A stretch of 31,864 nucleotides of DNA from the NCBI GenBank assembly GCA_964353745.1, contig CAYGWD010000011.1, positions 1-31,864 on the forward strand, written 5' to 3'. A model generated the notes under the pieces. It was not told where the DNA came from and ran no database searches. It saw nothing but the letters and a program-made list of their open reading frames with translations. The stretch comes from CS1-C013 sp964353745 (GTDB taxonomy: Archaea > Aenigmatarchaeota > Aenigmatarchaeia > Aenigmatarchaeales > Aenigmatarchaeaceae). Shown in pieces: positions 29,638-31,864 of this stretch (the first letter of the stretch is position 1; every line of letters begins with the position of its first letter). The position numbers were made by a program, and so were the translations under genes.

Positions 29638-29940
29638 TTATCGCCTGAAGTCAAACAGGTATTTCTTCAAATCAATTCTGTTGTTCCTGATTTCTATGCC
29701 ATCTTTCTTTAGTTTTCTTATCTTGTTTCTTACGCCACCAGGAGAGGTATAACCGCCTATTCCACCATTTGAATAAACAACCCTATAGCATGGATATCTA
29801 ACGCCGTCAGGATTGCTGCCAACAAGTCTGCCAGCAGCTCTGGGGTGAATCTTAAGCTTTTTAGCGATTATGGCATAAGTAGAAACCTTTCCCTTAGGAA
29901 TCTTTGCTAGAAGCAATTGCATTTCTCTAATTTTGTCCAT
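29638..29940 (-). CDS. MGMT/ATL-like DNA-binding domain protein
   Basis: A 100-aa protein equal to the C-terminal domain of O6-alkylguanine-DNA alkyltransferase. IPKGKVSTYAIIAKKL (14-29) is the helix-turn-helix entry, RAAGRLVGSNP (34-44) holds the arginine finger region, and the active site reads YPCYRVV: C51 is kept but the usual His of PCHR is Tyr52. The N-terminal domain of full Ogt/Ada is absent. True ATL proteins replace the cysteine; this one keeps it. So it is either a minimal methyltransferase with altered relay or a damage sensor. Confidence 0.82.
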   Translation of the reverse strand: MDKIREMQLLLAKIPKGKVSTYAIIAKKLKIHPRAAGRLVGSNPDGVRYPCYRVVYSNGGIGGYTSPGGVRNKIRKLKKDGIEIRNNRIDLKKYLFDFRR

Positions 29941-29949
29941 ATAACCAAT

Positions 29950-30243
29950 TTAAGGGTATATTTCTAAAAGTTTTTGCAAATGATCTAATGATTCAGGCTC
30001 TGGGAATTTTTCTCTTGCTTTTTCTATAGTATCTCGGTTCTCTTCAAAGATACGCTGATAAATTCTATTTATTAAACTTTCTGGATCAGCTAAATATTTA
30101 AGAAATTCTTTACCAGCAGCTTTACACTCTGACTGGTGCTCTAAGTTTGATAAATCTTGTTTTGAAATTACAGTAGTTATGGTACCAAACAAACCATTTT
30201 TAACTTTTCTTAACTCAGACTCATCTTGATATTTTTCTCTCAT
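29950..30243 (-). CDS. Hypothetical helical protein (97 aa)
   Basis: A 97-aa charged, mostly helical protein starting at ATG 30243, 9 bp upstream of the MGMT-like gene and so likely co-transcribed with it. The middle AAGKEFLKYLADPESLINRI and the end EPESLDHLQKLLEIYP suggest a helical bundle. No family recognised. Confidence 0.5.
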   Translation of the reverse strand: MREKYQDESELRKVKNGLFGTITTVISKQDLSNLEHQSECKAAGKEFLKYLADPESLINRIYQRIFEENRDTIEKAREKFPEPESLDHLQKLLEIYP

Positions 30244-30275
30244 AGAAAAATTATAGAAGGTTAATTATTTATTCT

Positions 30276-30833
30276 TTAAAATCTCTTTACAGGACCGGCA
30301 ACGAATAATCTAAATCTGACATCATCGTTCTCCAGTTCTTCCATTATTCTCTTAATTATAGAACTCATAGGATCTGGCATCAGTTTTATCCTTTTCTTAA
30401 TGTCCTCGAAATTCGTGAACGGGCCCTTTTTCCTCTCTTCAATTATATCCCACATATGTTTCTTACCAACACCAGGCAATAGCTCTAGCTGATGCAATCT
30501 CGTAGATATAGGCTGGGCTGTATTAAAGAAATTAACAAACTTAGCCTCATTTTCCTTGACGAGTTTTTCAACAATAAAAGGCAATTCGGACTTGGAAAAT
30601 GAAGTAAGATCATTGGTGTTTATCCTTCTCTTGATATGGTCTATCTGGTCTCTTTTCGATTCGCCAATGTAAACCACATCACTGTTCTTTAAAACAACTT
30701 CTGGTTTGACTACAACCTCCAAAAGAGAGAAGTATTTAATGCCTATAACCTGAGCTATCGGCTCCTGCCTGCCTGTCGAATGCCCTCTAGGGAGGAAATC
30801 CAATACTATAACATTTTCATCTTTTAGAAACAT
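30276..30833 (-). CDS. DUF655 protein with helix-hairpin-helix
   Basis: A 185-aa protein of the archaeal DUF655 family. The first part (about 1-60) is an OB-like beta barrel (VIVLDFLPRGHS), and residues about 113-150 hold a helix-hairpin-helix (LELLPGVGKKHMWDIIEERK), a nucleic-acid-binding element. In many archaea it follows rpoF and precedes ksgA, hinting at RNA or ribosome work. Here it follows rpoF closely (9 bp), but no ksgA follows. Confidence 0.85.
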   Translation of the reverse strand: MFLKDENVIVLDFLPRGHSTGRQEPIAQVIGIKYFSLLEVVVKPEVVLKNSDVVYIGESKRDQIDHIKRRINTNDLTSFSKSELPFIVEKLVKENEAKFVNFFNTAQPISTRLHQLELLPGVGKKHMWDIIEERKKGPFTNFEDIKKRIKLMPDPMSSIIKRIMEELENDDVRFRLFVAGPVKRF

Positions 30834-30842
30834 ATTATATCA

Positions 30843-31172
30843 CTACTTAGAATATTTCGCTACTATATCCAAAATTTTTTTAATCTCGTCTTCCTTTAGG
30901 CTAAACTTCTCTCTAGCAAATATCATTCTTAGCTCGTCTGGCGTCTTTGGTGCCAGGTCAAGTATTTTTATCATGGTCTCATTAGACATCCTAAGAACCT
31001 GGGATAATTCTTCCAATAACTTTTCAGCATCAGCAGGACTCAGCTTTGCAAACTTGTTCAGGTGCTCCAAGGCTAGCTTCTGCTCATAGCTCAGTTCCTT
31101 TTTCTTCTCACGATTAGCCATAATCTTCTTTGCTTCAGGCATTCCCACTGGCTTTACTTCTATTATCTTCAT
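30843..31172 (-). CDS. rpoF: DNA-directed RNA polymerase subunit Rpb4/RpoF
   Basis: A 109-aa subunit with the Rpb4 layout: a short N-terminal strand (MKIIEVKPVGMPEAKKIM), then the HRDC-like helices LEHLNKFAKLSPADAEKLL and NETMIKILDLAPKTPDELRM. It pairs with Rpb7 to form the polymerase stalk. It lies between the S26e-like and DUF655 genes; L21e more often precedes it in archaea. Confidence 0.9.
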   Translation of the reverse strand: MKIIEVKPVGMPEAKKIMANREKKKELSYEQKLALEHLNKFAKLSPADAEKLLEELSQVLRMSNETMIKILDLAPKTPDELRMIFAREKFSLKEDEIKKILDIVAKYSK

Positions 31173-31204
31173 AAAATCACTTAGTATTTAGAACTTTAAA
31201 GTTT

Positions 31205-31489
31205 TTAAATATTGAGATGTTTCTTCCTAACGCTCTTTCCAGGCTGTATGATTCTCCTGAACCTGGCGCAGCTAGGACAAACATATATCTTCCTGCTAAT
31301 CATGTGAACATTATAGCTCTTGATTTCCCTTCTCAATGAAGGATCAAGCCCAAATGGTCGTTTAAATTTGGTAAAGGCCTTCCATCTAGGAAGGGATCTT
31401 CCGCAAAATTCGCATCTAACCAGACCTTCTTTTCCCCTCCCTTTAGTGTGAGCATACGCTCTTGTATATGGTGCCGTACTTATCGGCAA
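31205..31489 (-). CDS. Ribosomal protein S26e-like
   Basis: A 94-aa basic protein from TTG 31489, chosen because GGTGAT lies five bases upstream. KGRGKEGLVRCEFCGRSLPR (about 16-35) then KIYVCPSCARFRRI (about 68-81) hold two CxxC knuckles spaced as in S26e, with the basic tail KSVRKKHLNI. S26e sits near the mRNA exit of the small subunit in eukaryotes and some archaea. The central part is not closely matched, so I am moderately sure. Confidence 0.65.
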   Translation of the reverse strand: MPISTAPYTRAYAHTKGRGKEGLVRCEFCGRSLPRWKAFTKFKRPFGLDPSLRREIKSYNVHMISRKIYVCPSCARFRRIIQPGKSVRKKHLNI

Positions 31490-31574
31490 ACAAATCACCT
31501 TAATATTTAATATATTGTAGAGTTTATAAAACATAAATATTAAAGCTTTTTATAATTCAGTACGATATTAAGAA

Positions 31575-31864
31575 ATGGGCGAAGAAGTAAGTGATAGCAT
31601 GAACGTAATAAACAGAATAAATGACTTTGTCTGGGAAGTCCCGAAATCAGATGGAATGCTAGTTCCTGTTAGGATTTATGCCACAAAGCAAATGCTTGAG
31701 AAAATTAAAGCGGATAGGACACTGATTCAAGCCTCAAACACAGCACAGTTAAAAGGTATTGTTAGGCATTCTATCGTATTGCCAGACGCTCATGAGGGCT
31801 ATGGCTTTTGCATAGGCGGTGTAGGAGCATTTGATTTTGAAAACGGTATAATTTCTCCAGGCGG
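31575..31864 (+). CDS. rtcB: RtcB RNA ligase, N-terminal part (cut by window edge)
   Basis: The first 96 codons of RtcB, cut by the window end. VWEVPKSDGMLVPVRIYAT (about 19-37) and SIVLPDAHEGYGFCIGGVGA (about 67-86) are typical; the latter lies near the metal site, although most RtcB have FPIGG where this has FCIGG. RtcB joins 2',3'-cyclic phosphate and 5'-OH ends, the last step of archaeal tRNA splicing. TATA-like TTTTTATAA about 27 nt upstream supports ATG 31575 as a leaderless start; ATG 31599 behind AAGTGAT is the alternative. Confidence 0.93.
   Translation, partial: MGEEVSDSMNVINRINDFVWEVPKSDGMLVPVRIYATKQMLEKIKADRTLIQASNTAQLKGIVRHSIVLPDAHEGYGFCIGGVGAFDFENGIISPG

Noticed and set aside
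31864..31864. Judging RtcB completeness
   Set aside because: The gene is cut by the window edge, so truncation cannot be assessed.

Overview
The window is a compact, AT-rich archaeal chromosome segment. Archaeal signs are BHB-type introns in tRNA and rRNA genes, aIF2-gamma, aIF5B, S6e, an S26e-like protein, RNA polymerase Rpb4, archaeal Trm1, RtcB, and an isoprenoid route using isopentenyl phosphate kinase. Short spacers, TATA boxes about 27 nt before many start codons (leaderless transcripts), GGTGAT-type Shine-Dalgarno sites and many tiny proteins fit a small-genome lineage, possibly DPANN. That placement is an inference. No stretch longer than about 300 bases lacks a gene.

Layout. 1-2113: a cut-off TylF-like methyltransferase, a PHP phosphoesterase and a UbiA prenyltransferase. 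2168-9650: a 7.5 kb integrated element bounded by 14-bp copies of the 3' end of tRNA-Thr. It carries an AbrB-like protein, several winged-helix proteins, a run of tiny overlapping zinc-ribbon ORFs, a primase-polymerase/helicase replicase, a repeat-rich candidate origin, a mini SWIB-like protein, a Zot/FtsK-like ATPase and a tyrosine integrase. 9638-13003: an RNA-rich zone with tRNA-Thr, -Met, -Lys, -Asp and -Tyr, of which four hold introns, plus a 5S rRNA gene split by a 394-nt intron that encodes a LAGLIDADG endonuclease. 13144-19693: surface and membrane proteins, then aIF2-gamma, S6e and aIF5B. 19725-27283: a mevalonate/isoprenoid cluster (HMG-CoA reductase, HMG-CoA synthase, mevalonate kinase, an Idi-like Nudix protein, isopentenyl phosphate kinase, a decarboxylase, a polyprenyl diphosphate synthase). 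27410-31864: Trm1, an HD phosphohydrolase, an MGMT-like protein, DUF655, Rpb4, the S26e-like protein and the start of RtcB.

How the parts connect. The isoprenoid cluster supplies prenyl diphosphates for archaeal lipids, and UbiA-family enzymes use such substrates. RtcB is the ligase that would join exons after BHB cleavage, so the intron-rich RNA genes and their ligase sit in one window. All five tRNAs have G26, the substrate position of Trm1.

The most striking object is the 5S rRNA gene (11554-12066, minus strand). Its two halves rebuild a 119-nt 5S rRNA with the expected helices. The insert has a bulge-helix-bulge at its ends and is almost filled by a homing endonuclease gene. I do not know of a described endonuclease-bearing intron in 5S rRNA. 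The tRNA-Asp gene, with two separate D-arm introns, comes second.
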